NCBI GenBank assembly: GCA_050084515.1
Contig: CM114275.1
Location: 15,500,001-15,564,000 of the forward strand
Length of the DNA stretch: 64,000 nucleotides
Direction of reading: 5' to 3'
Source of the DNA: Blasia pusilla
Taxonomy: Eukaryota > Marchantiophyta > Marchantiopsida > Blasiales
Made by a program: the position numbers and the translations under genes. Shown here piece after piece: positions 37,031 to 48,972 of the stretch; position 1 is the stretch's first letter, and every line of letters begins with the position of its first letter. The notes under the pieces are model-generated. The model worked only from the letters and a program-made list of their open reading frames with translations, searched no databases and had not been told where the DNA came from.

Positions 37031-37408
37031 GATAACCATATGATCTTGTCCTCTCAAAACATATAACGAAGAGTCAGAATCACATACCCTAAAGCCCAAC
37101 TCTTGTAGAACGTATGTAATCTTGCCATTGTAAGCTCTTGGAGCTTGTTTGAGCCCATATGGAGCTTTCTTCAACTTGCATACGCAAAATATAAACTCGA
37201 GACGCTCATATCCACGTGATTGAGTCATATATACCTCCTCATATAGATCTCTATTCAAAAAGTCATTCTTGACCTCCATGTGATGTAATCTCCACTTCTT
37301 ATTTACTCCAACTGAAACCACTATTCTTGTAGTCGCCATCTTTACAACATGGATAAATGTCTTCTCATAATTGATGCCATATTGTAGTGCATAGCCCTTA
37401 CCCACCAA
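36860..37408 (-). pseudogene. Copia reverse transcriptase
   Basis: The minus-strand frame shows GYALQYGINYEKTF, HMEVKNDFLNRDLYEEVYM (usually DVKTAFLNG), KLKKAPYGLKQAPRAY and the catalytic VLYVDDLLI, followed by MKDLRELKYFLGIE. The YVDD active-site pair is kept. Upstream the frame is lost near 37410. Confidence 0.9.
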
Positions 37409-38239
37409 TCTGGTTTTGTATCTATTAACTTAACCATCTTGATTGCACTTGATTTTGTAAATCCATTTGCAACCAATAGCTTCCTTACCATAAGGTATAT
37501 CAACCAGCTCCTAGGTCTATTGATGTCTTAATGCAGCAAGCTCTGCCTCCATAGCTTCAATCCATTCGACCTTACTTGTAGCTTCTTCAAAACAACTTGG
37601 CTCATATTCTTGAAAGGTAGTCATTATATATGCATGATGTGTCATAAGGAATCCTTCATTTATGAATCTATGAACAAGACGTGTGACTCTACTTGATCTA
37701 CAAAGTTTTTGTTCAAAAGTGGATGCCTCTAACACCTAAGTCGAGCTCTGACTAGTGTCAACAGACTGAATATGTACTCTTCCCGTCCATGGACTCACAG
37801 ATCTAACTGAAAAATATAGGACCTCTTTTAATCTTGCACTAGTACTTGGGGAATTTGTAGGCAATGTCTGTTGGTTGATAGTTATATTCTCCCCCTCAAC
37901 AGATGAGTTTAGAGGTGGAACAGGCTCAGATGGAGCATACCATGACTTTAGCTCATCAAGACAACATCGCGACTAATAATAAGATGCCTAGAGGATGGAA
38001 TGTAGCACTTATACCCCTAAGTTCCATCAAGTTAGCCAATAAAGATACATCTTTCAGACCTGGGGTCTAAATTCTGACGTCTATCAGAAAGAACATGAGC
38101 ATAACAAATACAGCCAAATACTTTTAAGAAGGAAAAATCAAGTTTACTTCCTGTGAAGACTTCAAATGGAGTCTTATTATGAACTCATACTCTTGGAGTT
38201 TGGTTGATTAAGAAGACTGCACACGCTACAACCTTTGCC

Positions 38240-38700
38240 CATTACACCTTAGGAATGTTCTTCTTATTCAGCATAGCTCGTGCCGCCTCAGCAACATCTC
38301 GATTCTTCCTCTCAGCCACTCCATTTTGTTATGGAGTGTAACGGCAAGTCACTTGATGTTGGATGTCATTCTGACGTAAGTAGTCATCAAACTCTATTGA
38401 AAGATATTCTCCTCCTTCATCACAATGCAATTTCAAAATGTTTTCTCCAATCTGCTGCTCTACTAGAACAGTTACTTTTAATGTTTGGAAAACTGAGAAT
38501 ACCTCTAACTTGGCCTCCAGAAAGTATATCCATATACACCTAGAGAAGTCATTAATAAATGAAACAAAGTACTGGCAACCACTAAGGCTATGTTGTGATG
38601 TTGTCCACATATTACCGTGAATCAACTCCAATATCTTGGATGCTCTTCTACCTTGCTTTGGAAATGGAAATCTAGCTTGTTTTCCAAATTTCCAAGAAGG
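38240..38700 (-). pseudogene. Copia integrase core
   Basis: The minus-strand frame gives YFVSFINDFSRCIWIYFLEA (usual FIDDFSRY with the first Asp changed to Asn), LHCDEGGEYLS, and RYTP-stop-QNGVAERKNR. The stop TAA at 38329-38331 replaces the first Gln of the invariant YTPQQNGVAERKNR. The first catalytic Asp appears as Asn, a G-to-A type change. Confidence 0.88.
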
Positions 38701-38778
38701 ACATACCTATAACGTAGCAGGACTCGCTAATTTAAGAAGTCCCATTACTAGATTAGATTATGAAAGACTCTCTAATCT

Positions 38779-39234
38779 TTAAAGAGTCATAAGTCCAATT
38801 CTCTTATGCCACACATTTAGATCTGTGACTTGTTGGCTGGTTTGACCATACATTGTTGTTTGAATCTCTGACATAATAACATCTAATTGGAACATTATGC
38901 CAAATCTAGTTTTTTTGGCTAACATAGTCCGGTCATCGATTATTTCAATGAAACAACCATTTGTATTAAGCTTCACGTAATAACCCTGTTCTATTATTTG
39001 TGCTACAGAGATCAAGTTTCTTGCAATGGTAGGATCGTAGAGAATATTTCCAAGAGCACAAAGACCATTTGATGCTATTGGAACTTTATCGGTATGCGTC
39101 ATATGATGTTGAATGTCATCTCTTGAAAGCACTATTGCAGGATCTTTTATCGACTGCATACTACTGAACCATTTAGCTTGTGAGGTCATATGATATGATG
39201 CACTAGAGTCGATATACCAATCTACTATCATCAA
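38779..39234 (-). pseudogene. Copia protease and GAG-pre-integrase domain
   Basis: WYIDSSASYHMTSQAKWF is the Copia aspartic protease active site, with DSS in place of DSG. ARNLISVAQIIEQGYYV and VWHKRIGLMTL mark the GAG-pre-integrase segment (usually WHRRLGH). Confidence 0.88.
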
Positions 39235-39339
39235 GAGTCATGACCAAGAGGTGCTCATTTTGTAAATATAGTTGCTCTTGATATTACCCTTGGTGTTCTT
39301 GTTATACATTTTTTTTTAAGGCTCATGTTTTCATATGTG

Positions 39340-39899
39340 CCTTCTTCTTGAAGCAAAAAATTGCGTAGTGATCTTTTATCCCACAATAATTGTAAGATCC
39401 AAGAACCCTCTACTATTGACCACGACCCCGAAAGTTTCCACTATCACCACCTTGTGATTGTGTTTGGTACTGATTCATATTTGATTGAGTGACATTATAT
39501 TGAGTCTCTCTTCCTCCATATACTTGATATCCATAATGACCAAGGAAGCTTCTACCACAAGCCTTGCCTTTGTTTGATCCATTCAAAGAGCGCACACTCT
39601 TACAGACTAGACGAGCTACCGCTACCTACTATGAGCATCTCTTCACTGATTAACAGTGAGACTAATTCTTGAAAGGTTGGATACTTCTCTCTCACAGAGA
39701 TAGAGGTCTCAAAGGACTTGTAAATCTTTGGAAGGCCTTGAAGAGTGAACAAAATCAAATCATCATCTTCTATTATCACTCCAATGTTATTCAACTGATC
39801 AACAATATGTCTGATACTCAAAAGATAGTCATTGATGCTCTGCGATCCTTTCCTCACTTCATTCAATTTTTGTTTCAATTGAAGCTTTCTGGCCTTTGA
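39340..39899 (-). pseudogene. Copia gag with mutated zinc knuckle
   Basis: SINDYLLSIRHIVDQLNNIG and ILFTLQGLPKIYKSFETSIS (39878-39600) are a Copia gag (UBN2-type) signature. After a short Gly/Gln-rich linker the minus strand reads Y-N-Y-C-GIKD-H-YAIF-C (about 39400-39360): a CCHC zinc knuckle whose first Cys is Tyr. The N-terminus (40200-39900) is frame-broken. Confidence 0.85.
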
Positions 39900-40687
39900 A
39901 GATGTCTAGAACAAATTTTCTAATGCATCCGAGATCTCCTTCGAAATATCAATATCTTGAATGTGACCTATCTTTGGCAAACTGATTGTTATTGAAATGT
40001 AGTGGATTACTTGCCTTGTACTAACATTCAAGTCTATTGGATCACCTTCTGGCTTGGCCTCATCGCCTATAAGAAGCTCTCATAGATCTTGACCCATGAG
40101 AAATTTTTTCATGCAAAATTTCCAGATATTGTAATTATGCTTATCTAGCCTCTCGCTTGTGATTGTTGTTGAGGAATACTCCATGACGAAAAATTTTACT
40201 CACAAAAATGTAATTTCAAGATCTCCACTGCTCTAATTGAAGCATAGACCACTCTTAAACAAAAATCAACTTGAAGTTTGCCAAAATTGATCAATTGTAT
40301 GAAAGAATGAGTCGAAATTAGCTCGTAGAGAGCAAATTGCAAAACTTTTCTTCACTCATTGCACTTTCCTACACTGAAATTGCTAGTGCAAGAGCTCATA
40401 ATGTAGACTCAAGCAATTTTGTATGCATTGGAAAGCTCTCGACGAGCTCTACAACACACATGGAACCAACCTTTGACATCATTTTGAAAGATGCGGACTC
40501 AGATGGCTAGTTCGACCGGGAAAGCCCTAAAAAATACCTCCAAAGTTTTATCACCGTCACAACTCCACCTAAAATCTGCAATCACTCAGCCCTAAAAGAA
40601 AGTTTCTTCTCCCGAACTGAAATTGTGCCTTCTCTTGCCTCTCTTCTCTCCTCAAACACCAAAAAATTCAATTGATGTTCTCCTATC

Positions 40688-40699
40688 TCTCTGATACCA
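40688..40699 (-). other. Copia primer-binding site
   Basis: The minus strand reads TGGTATCAGAGA directly after the LTR end (TTTTCTACA), a match to the initiator-Met tRNA 3' end. Confidence 0.9.
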
Positions 40700-40905
40700 T
40701 GTAGAAAACTGCTGAAGAAGCATAATTAGTGGAAAATGACTCTCACACTCATACACCACCATGGAAAACGAAATTTTGTAATGAGAGAATGAATGTAGGC
40801 TAGTCCCCTTCTCAATTATATAGGGTATGTTCAAGCAATCATAACCCTGATCTTGACCACAGTCTCGAGTTAGACTAATTATGATTAATTAACCCTAGTT
40901 AAGAT
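40700..40905 (-). repeat. Copia right (5') LTR, truncated
   Basis: It starts TGTAGAAAAC next to the PBS and aligns with the left LTR until CCCTAGTTAAGATAA, where homology stops. About 100 bp of the LTR is absent, so the element's right end was lost after insertion. Confidence 0.85.
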
Positions 40906-41463
40906 AAGTTAATTTTCCCTTCTTATCGAATATTAATTCACAGAAAGAATATAATTTTTTAAATTATTTATAATTATCCCCACTACTCTTATGGTACACC
41001 TAGGATCATTTGTTATAATTAAAATTTATAAAAATACTAAATTATAAATAATGAATATAATATTCTAGTCTGTCTTTGAAATTTATTTTCTCTACCATTT
41101 AGTATTAATCAAGATACAAAATTCAATCATGTTTCCGTTTTGTCTTATTGTACCACATATTTCTCTTATTGTACATATAGGATCTCCCATTATAGTATAG
41201 ATTGATAGAATATGAAATAGATTTTTTTGAATTTTGAATTCATAATTTTCAAATTATTTCAAATATTATAATTATTAAATAATTCCCCTTGTTCTACTTT
41301 TCAATTTAATATAGGTCCATTGGGAAAAAAATTCAAAATAGAATTCATGGATAAGAATTATTTTCTAAAATAATTAATAAGATCTCCTTATCAAATAGAA
41401 ATAAAAAATATTTTTAAATATACAAAAAAATTTAATGTAATAAGTAAAATAATAATTTTATTA
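40906..41463. other. AT-rich stretch; nothing recognised
   Basis: About 80% A+T with no coding frame and no LTR or Helitron homology that I can see. The Helitron sequence expected on the far side of the Copia insertion is absent. Confidence 0.6.
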
Positions 41464-43150
41464 TCAAACAAACCTTTCTATCATCGTGCTTTCCACTTTA
41501 TCCAAAGAGGGATGGTGGGTAAGATGGGATGGTTCACAGATTTCTCCGTGAATCATCCCATGTATATTCACTTCAGGGGCTACGATGTTCCAAATTAAAA
41601 GTGAAATTTTCTTGCTCTTGGGATACGCATGTGGTGCATTACTATTAGGAGCCCGGAAAGATGCGCTAAAAAGGTGATAGAGTCTTCCTGACCAAGCTTG
41701 TCTACAAGTTGGACACTTGTGAGATAATAACATGGCCTTTTGAAAATAATACGGATGCCAAGAACAATCTTTATATGTGCCTGTCACGCAAAAACCTTCT
41801 CCGGAAATGGGGTTGAAGCAGATCATGCATTTGGGCGAGTTGTTTGGCATAAGGGCCTTCCTTCAGCTACAACGATTGCCACCATCCAACCTGGCAGATC
41901 TTGCTCTTGTCTGCTCGAATCGAGAGGTGTTAGGGCCAATATGAAAGAAGCATAGTGACAATGTTTGGATCCACAACATTGCCCCATACTGCGCATAGAA
42001 CAAGAGGCCGCAATTTCTCGATACGTTGAAATAAGATTATATCAACCTCCTTCACAAGATGACCCTTGTATAGAGTTACCTCGGGGTTGAGTTCTCCCAC
42101 GTTAATCCTTGCTCTCCATCGCAACAGTTCATTCATATGCCCTCCTCCACTTCTCCGTGTGGTCAACCATTACAACTCTTCGTTTTCTGTGGAGGTCATC
42201 TCTGGAAATTGATTCATTCAAGATCCTCTCCATCTCTCTCTTAAGTTTGTCTTACTCCTCAAAAAACTGTTGGTGATTCCCCTTCAAAATGTTGAATTTC
42301 GCTTCCAAATCAAAAGTGCGTTGGGAAGTTCTTATTAAACTCTCCAATTGTGAGACAAGACATAACCTTGCTATTATCTGGACCACTCTCCTCACGAAAC
42401 ATCCAGGGAATAGCGTCGCTATGTACAAGGCGATCAGAACTCTCTTGGGGCCCATCAAAGCTCATATTACGACCTATATTGTGGTCATTCAAAATATCTC
42501 GTCTATCCTCAAAATACTCCACCCCCATCTTGACTCGCCCTTCATCTTCACTCTCGTCATGTATCTCTTGTTCAGTTGGCTCATTCGTTATGTGTCCATC
42601 CAAGGAAGAAAGTATGCCTCTAAGGCTTCTTGACAATCCACCTTGCCGGTATTGGCTTGATGACGCTCGTGGTGATGAAGCTCCTACTCTTGATCATTTT
42701 GACTGTGGTGATGGGGTTATACTATCTTCAACCATGGGTCTCTTATCTCTTCTCTAAGACCCTTCCTCCACATCGCCATAATAAACCTCCATATCCTTCA
42801 TCAACTCCGCGACTTTGAGCTTGAAAAATACTTTGCTCACTAACTTCCTCTTTTTCACGGAGAGGTCCTCATAATCTAGAAGGCCATTGAATAAGGCCCA
42901 ATCCTTTTTCCGCTCATTTTCTTCCACTTTCCTTGAAAATTCTTCAATCGTGCGCTCCAACCACTTGAGGTGCGATTTCTTCAATTGTGCTTTCAGAACT
43001 TGTGGGTCAATGGCGCTATCCAAGTGCGCCTTCAATTCATCTTCCGTGACGAAAAGTGAGACCGTCTGCTTGTTCACCTTCACACGCGTTGCTTGTCTCC
43101 GTGTATCGTGGGATTCTCCCCCTCTTCCATTACCCTCTTTGTCGTAAGGA
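41464..43150 (-). pseudogene. RING-like finger and charged helical region of a decayed multi-domain gene
   Basis: I do not recognise this family. From 43147 the minus strand gives MELPPHEIVVLTTKRVMEEG, shifts frame, then reads a strongly charged helical stretch (LKAQLKKSHLKWLERTIEEF, 43083-42754), an acidic Ser-rich part (42636-42310), and a part with LNPEVTLYKGHLVKEVDIIL (42166-41930). The last frame (41850-41464) has KCMICFNPISGEGFC, then DCSWHPYYFQ and HKCPTCRQAW. That is a C-x2-C ... C-x2-H ... C-x2-C layout like a RING or U-box-type finger, with the expected Cys after the His missing. Frameshifts and stops separate the pieces. It follows the kinase-like part on the same strand and may be the same gene's 3' half. 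Confidence 0.5.
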
Positions 43151-43384
43151 CTACAATCTCATGAGGTGGCAACTCCATCTTGTATGTTACCAATATCCAA
43201 AAGGAAAGGGTTGTTTAGAAAAGATTCCAATAATAGTGACGCGATGACACATAATACATCCATGGATCAACCAAGCTTGATCATTTACAAACATTTAAAG
43301 TTACACATTCACATTTTTCAATCAAGTCTGCCATTTCTCATGAAAAATATACAATCCTCAGAGGAATTTACGATCACGCTATTG

Positions 43385-44754
43385 TGATAAGTGGCCCTAA
43401 TTCCGAATTTGCATGGTCTACATCTAATATTTTTGCATTTACTCTGATATATGCAATAAGATACTCTAAGATTTTGTGATCGAGGGGTTCAGAGCTAATG
43501 CCCACTTTCAATATCCTTTCCAAATAAGTAAATCTCACATTCACGAGGGCATCCCTGACAACAAGGTTGTATGTCAGTTCAAAATTTTCACAATCATTCC
43601 TAGGGCATAGATTTCAGTGGCTATGCTAAAAGGAAAATTCTTAGGCCATACTTTCAACTCCGGGACTATATGCCCAACATAGTTTTTTTGTTCATGTTGC
43701 ACAATCTATGAGATGACTCTAAGCACTCATCAACCCACAAAGCATTTCCCCAATCTCCAACCTCGATGTATGGGTTTGAGTTGGATCCAAAATGGATGAA
43801 AATGTTCCTAGCATGAAGGTTGGTATGAAGAACCCCATGCATGTGGACAATCTTTGTGGTACCAAGAAGTGCAATCACAAGCTGGACGACATTTGATGCC
43901 ATCCTGAGACATTTGATCTTTTCCAACTCTTCTAAACTAGCTCCACTATTCTTCTAGATATGGCATGCTTGCAACCAATTTTCAAGGTTCCCACCATTGT
44001 AATATGGATAGGCGCAATGTGGTAGATTCTCGATCAATCTTCCCACAATGTGAATAAAAGCTCCATGTAAAATAGTCGCAAACATCTCCTCACGCATTAT
44101 CATCAATTTTCTTGAAAATGATCGAGATGATTCCTTAAACACATTGATGCAATAATAAATATCTTCACTAAAGCCAAGTATTTGGTTTATTATACAACGG
44201 TACACACTTCGGTGTAAACATGATCCCAAAATATCCTCAAGATCATGTCCTACTACTACATTCTTGTGAAAAATCCATGTATCTCCACATGGAACCAACA
44301 ATGTCTGCCCCATAGGAGTACTACGTCCCTTGAAAAGACGTTGAGCATTTCTTAACTCTCCACTAAATCTTTCTACGAGAGTTTTTTGTGCAACATTTAG
44401 CTTCTCCTTCTTATATGTCTTTAGATGGATATACACTCCCTCTAGGTGAGCACCTTGTTGGGCACAAAATGCACTTAACCTCTCGGCCTCTTTGGTATCC
44501 ACTTCCGAGTTAAATGCCTTTGAAACTCTCTTGGATAATCTTTGCAATTCCAAGGTGTAGTCATGGAAACCATCCATACCCCTCAAAATGTAGTATCGTC
44601 TCTTCTCTAATGTAAGCTGGAAAAACTAGTCTAACCATGGCTGTCTTATGGCCATGTTAAATTCATTCGTGGAATTGACTTTTTGCCTCTTGGCGCTATC
44701 ATAGGACTCGATCCGATTATCTCCCGCTCTTGATAAACCTACCCCACTAGACAT
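43385..44754 (-). pseudogene. Protein-kinase-like gene relic with two amber stops
   Basis: Starting at an ATG at 44754, one frame runs to 43666 with only two stops, TAG at 44628-44626 and TAG at 43956-43954. The N-terminal half is unfamiliar and charged. Kinase subdomains then appear: a hinge-like YYNGGNLENWLQA, VLHTNLHARNIFIH in place of the HRD loop (Asn at 43821-43819 where catalytic Asp is expected), and VGDWGNA in place of DFG. After a frameshift near 43664, IVPELKVWP (APE) and TEIYALGMIVKIL (subdomain IX) follow. All family hallmarks are in order, so a kinase ancestor is likely; the catalytic Asp change and the lesions argue against activity. Origin as a captured host gene or a lineage-specific family is open. 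Confidence 0.6.
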
Positions 44755-47700
44755 ACCCCTTGGAGGAAGAAAAGAAAATCTTGTACAAAAACCAATGAAA
44801 GAAATCTACAAGTTGAGATAAGGAAGTACCAAAAAGATAATGACACGAGATGCTAAAATAATGGCTCGAGCAATGTATACGCGCGTGAATGATGGAACAA
44901 GGATCTGGGTTTAGGGTTGGGAACTCAAATGAAATATATGCACGTTTACATAAGTTTCCTTGATGACTTCCATATCCTTGATGTGCTAAGGAGAACCAAT
45001 GAAACAAATCTAAAACTTGAGTCTATGAATCAAAAATCTCAAAATCAACAAACAAGTTTAGTAACACAAGATACTTCCACACTCAGAATCTCTTACCTAA
45101 TGTGGAATCAATTAGAGTTTGTTTAAGATACAACAAGGAGCGCAAATATCCAAGTTGGTCACAAACAAAATCCAAATATCCCCAAAAGGCACGCAACGGA
45201 TTTCCCCAAAATTCAATACCTAGTAACCTTGAAAATCCTTAGCTCTCAAGGCACCTAATCCACAAAATCTCTCAAAGAAAAGGAGGAAAACATGGAAAAT
45301 CAAGATAATTGGGGTTAATTAGTCCCTAATCCCTTCCTTATAAGCATTTTGGGGCCCACTTGTGGGCCCTTTGCTTGTGGGTTTTGTGCCCAAAATAGAT
45401 TTGGGAGGGGAGAAGAGGATGGAGACATGTTCAAATTTAGCCTCCACCAATCCTAGACTGCCACATATAGCAACAAGGTTTGCGGGACGCGGACCAAATG
45501 CGGGCCAAATGCGGGTTTGGCGAATAAGTCTAAGGCATACACATGGCAATGCCCGATTTGTTGGACATATGGCGGGCTATGGCGGCCATGGAGAGAGCTT
45601 CTAAGTGCGGCCCTCTTACGGGCTCAACGTGGACTTGACATAACGAATGGGGGCGGCTCGACGCAGGCCCAATGCGGGCTAGAAATCGGGTGACAAAAAT
45701 GGGTCTGAGGCTGCCCAAGGGAGGGCGTAATGCTTGGTCGCCACCAGCCCTGGTGCGGGCCCGCACGGACATGTTGGTCCTTGGGATGAACATAAGTCCA
45801 TGGACGTGGACTTTTTCCGTGTGCAACCTTGCATTCGAGTGTGTCTCGGCATTTTAAATTTTTGGAGCATTAAATGAGACATTTTTAACTTAAAAATTAT
45901 GATCCATTTTAAGTGTTAAATAACCAAAAGGAGTAATGCATGGTAATTTTTCATTTAAGTGAAATGATCATAGTTATGGGAGAGTATTTTTGGTTCAAGT
46001 TAGAATAGAGTATATGATAAGATACAAACACTACTAGAATCGTAATGAAATCCTAAACGATTGTTCTCTATCGCAATGTTGGAAAAGGAAGAGGAAGAGA
46101 TTTTCACACTAGGTTTTAGTTGGCTTGCATTAAGGAAGTTAAGGAGGCCTAGGATCCTGAATATTGCACTATTCCAGTATTCGAGTGAAAGGACTAGGAG
46201 TTTCTTGATCATGGATTTTAAATCAAGTTCATGGTATTTAAGATTATTTCCTGAAAATTTACATGAACAATGAGTGGAGAGAAATTGAGGGAAAGATACG
46301 TGAATTGGGATCATAACATCGGTTTTGAGAAGAATGGAGGATCTCTTATGCACTATTTCTACTTAATTCAAGGTGGGCACTGATAAATTAATGTTCAAAC
46401 CAAATTGGTGGGGATCAGACAAATGGGATGAAGTATATTTTGTGATTCATAAGGGTATAACATGATACAACCCAATATTAAGCAAGTCAATCATCTATCC
46501 GTTGTAGCAATCAAGAATACATATGAAAAATACATCCGGGCCTCTCCCCTCTCGGGTCGAGTGTCATCTCCCGTTGGTCGAGAGCTAAAGTAAAAAAGAA
46601 AATATATTTGTTTTTGATCGAAGAAGCATTTTTGACCAAAAAATGTGGAACGGGGACACTCGACCATAGGCAAAGGGAGCCAAAGCCCACTTTTGGGGGA
46701 TTAGGATCCAATAACATTCCAAAAATTTTAGGAAAATTTATTTCAATATTTTTAGAAAATTTTTCAATCATGGAAGTGCGATATGAAAACTTTCTCAATT
46801 GGATAAATTTGGCACAACACTTTCGAGGAATTAAAATTTGACTTGAAATTTCTTTCTCATTTGATATTTATGGCAAGCCCAACAAATAAAGACCTATCAT
46901 CTTAGGCCTTAGGTAACAACATATCACAATTTCATAGTTTCAATGCAAGAAGCTAACATAAATTGTAGTATGAACACGTCTCTAGCTGAATATTATGATG
47001 ATTCAAAATCTAACTTGAAATTCATTTATTTAAAAAAATTATAATATGACCAATAGATGCTCGTGCAATGCACTAGTTAAATTAGCGATAGGTAATCCTA
47101 TGACTAATGAATTAAGTAACCCCCAAAATTTTTGAATCAATTTTGAATGATCTTATTCATTGAGAGATAGTACGATTCTCTTGGCTAAGAGTGCCAGATA
47201 TCAAGAGGAGAGATGTTCAAATGACACTCTCCAATGATAATATAGATTACCTCTCATTATTTTGATGAAATCGTTTTGAACCCTATTTGTTTTCCAAAAA
47301 CAAGCTTGAAAATTTTTAATCTAAATATAAGTTCAAGAGAAAAAATGAGGACCAGTAGGTAGAATCATGAAAATTTTATGGAGACTCAGAAAAATCTCCA
47401 AATAATTCTAAGAAAAAATGAAATGAAGAACTAAGCTTATTTCCTCTCTTTTTCCCAATCCCCCTTAGCTTTTCATCCAGGATAATATTAAAAAAATCCA
47501 AATAGGAAAGATTTCATACTTAGCATACAAGGAGATGTTTTAGGAAAGATTGTATGAACGATTTTGAAAGACTAATTGCTCAATTATTTGCTTAAACTTT
47601 CAAAGCATATCCAATTTGCATCCAAAATTGCAAGAAGTTAGATGTAGACATAAAGTTGGATAAATAGTTCATTCTATTTAAACCGAAAAGCATAAAATAT

Positions 47701-48469
47701 TCCAGTGAAGCTCAAGGGGAAAATTTTAAAAGACATCAAGATCAATATAATTCTTTTCTCTTAGTATTATGATATTTAAAATTGTAGGTCTGAAAATGAA
47801 TTTTATGCACATAGTACCACATGAGATAAGACAATGAACATTTTGCACAGATTCAAGGAAATTACCTCCTCTAATAATAACAGGGAGTCTCAAAATTTTC
47901 CATATACTCCTTAGATACCTTGAGTAAGGTTGTAGTGTACTTAGGGTATCTAAAGAGTATAGGGCGACTAAATTGGGAGTTATAGCAACTTGTTGCCATA
48001 ACATGAAACATTACGATAATCTACATACTAAAAAATTTCTTGCCTCCATTTGATATATGTCTACTTCAAACCTTATTTTGAACCAAATCCGAATTTCCTA
48101 TGGATTTTTCTTTTTAAATCATAATAAAATTTGAACCATATATTAGCCATGCATTGCATAGTTTAGTGTTACGACGCATAGTTGGAACTTGTGTAAAGAG
48201 GCCATCCTCCTTTTTCCACAACACAAGAAATCCTGCATGAAAATTGAAACTAGAGTGTGGCCCTTTGAGAGGGGTGGGGAGAAAGTTATTATCATACATG
48301 TGTGTAAGACACGTGGATAGAGTAGATGGCAAGAAAAAAAATGGAGAACTTGTAAGGGCCGTAAATATATATGGAAAGGCCTCACATATGGCTTCTTATG
48401 GAAAAAATCTGCAGCAAGACATCCTATTAGGACGACTCAATGCAATTGTCATAAGAAAAACTTGTGTAC

Positions 48470-48502
48470 AACGCGTGCCATGCACGGGAGTGAAGAGACT
48501 AA
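48470..48502 (+). repeat. Possible 3' end of a non-autonomous Helitron
   Basis: A CGTGC-CAT-GCACG hairpin is followed after about a dozen bases by CTAA and T. CTAA fits the CTRR rule for Helitron ends. The hairpin arms are only five bases. Confidence 0.4.
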
Positions 48503-48928
48503 TCAAGCCGTACAAAATTTGATTTTTTTTTGTTACTGCCCATAATTTGAGAAATATTTTCTTTTCTTGTTGCCCATTGTAAAACATACATGTGTTTGTA
48601 AATCAAGAAGACACTCTTCAATTATAATATAAATGATGACAATGAATTCCTATTTTTTTAAAATTAGATCAAATATATGAGATGATGAACTCAACTTTGG
48701 TAGTAATTGTATAATTATTTAATATAACAACCTCCCTATCTCAATGAAGGCTATGATAATGGAGGTCAAACGATGAACATCCATCTCAACAATAGAGCGA
48801 CTCATTCAATGGGACGTAAGTCTTTAGGGACCTTGATTATAAAACCAAGATGACTTATTTTTCATCATAAGATTCTCATTTTGCTAAGTGTTATAACGAA
48901 CAAAACATACTTCACATCAACGTGATCC

Positions 48929-48972
48929 TTACTCCTTACTTCCTTTACTAGATGTCCGGAAGTAAGGAGTAA
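48929..48972. repeat. Perfect 15-bp inverted repeat with 14-base loop
   Basis: TTACTCCTTACTTCC (48929-48943) is the reverse complement of 48958-48972. The spacer is 14 bases. No flanking gene is nearby. Confidence 0.9.

Larger units (their letters stand above)
33265..40905 (-). mobile_element. Copia LTR retrotransposon, decayed, with nested Gypsy remnant
   Basis: The element is read on the minus strand: right (5') LTR from 40700 to about 40905 (truncated), a primer-binding site, gag, protease, integrase, reverse transcriptase, RNase H, a polypurine tract (minus-strand CTTGAGGGGAG near 33577-33587) and left (3') LTR about 33265-33576. Domain order PR-INT-RT identifies Copia. The open reading frames are broken by stops and frameshifts. 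It inserted next to or into a Helitron helicase, and a Gypsy fragment at 34549-36805 splits the RT/RNase H part. Confidence 0.88.

Noticed and set aside
42289-42818. Plus-strand frames opposite the kinase/RING relic
   Set aside because: The minus-strand reading has the coherent charged and zinc-finger segments; these are shadows.
41464-44754. Stop-codon reassignment (TAG read as Gln) as an explanation for amber codons
   Set aside because: Host genes in the window use TAG (MYB), TGA (AHAS, lipase) and TAA (PFP) as true stops, so decay is the simpler explanation.
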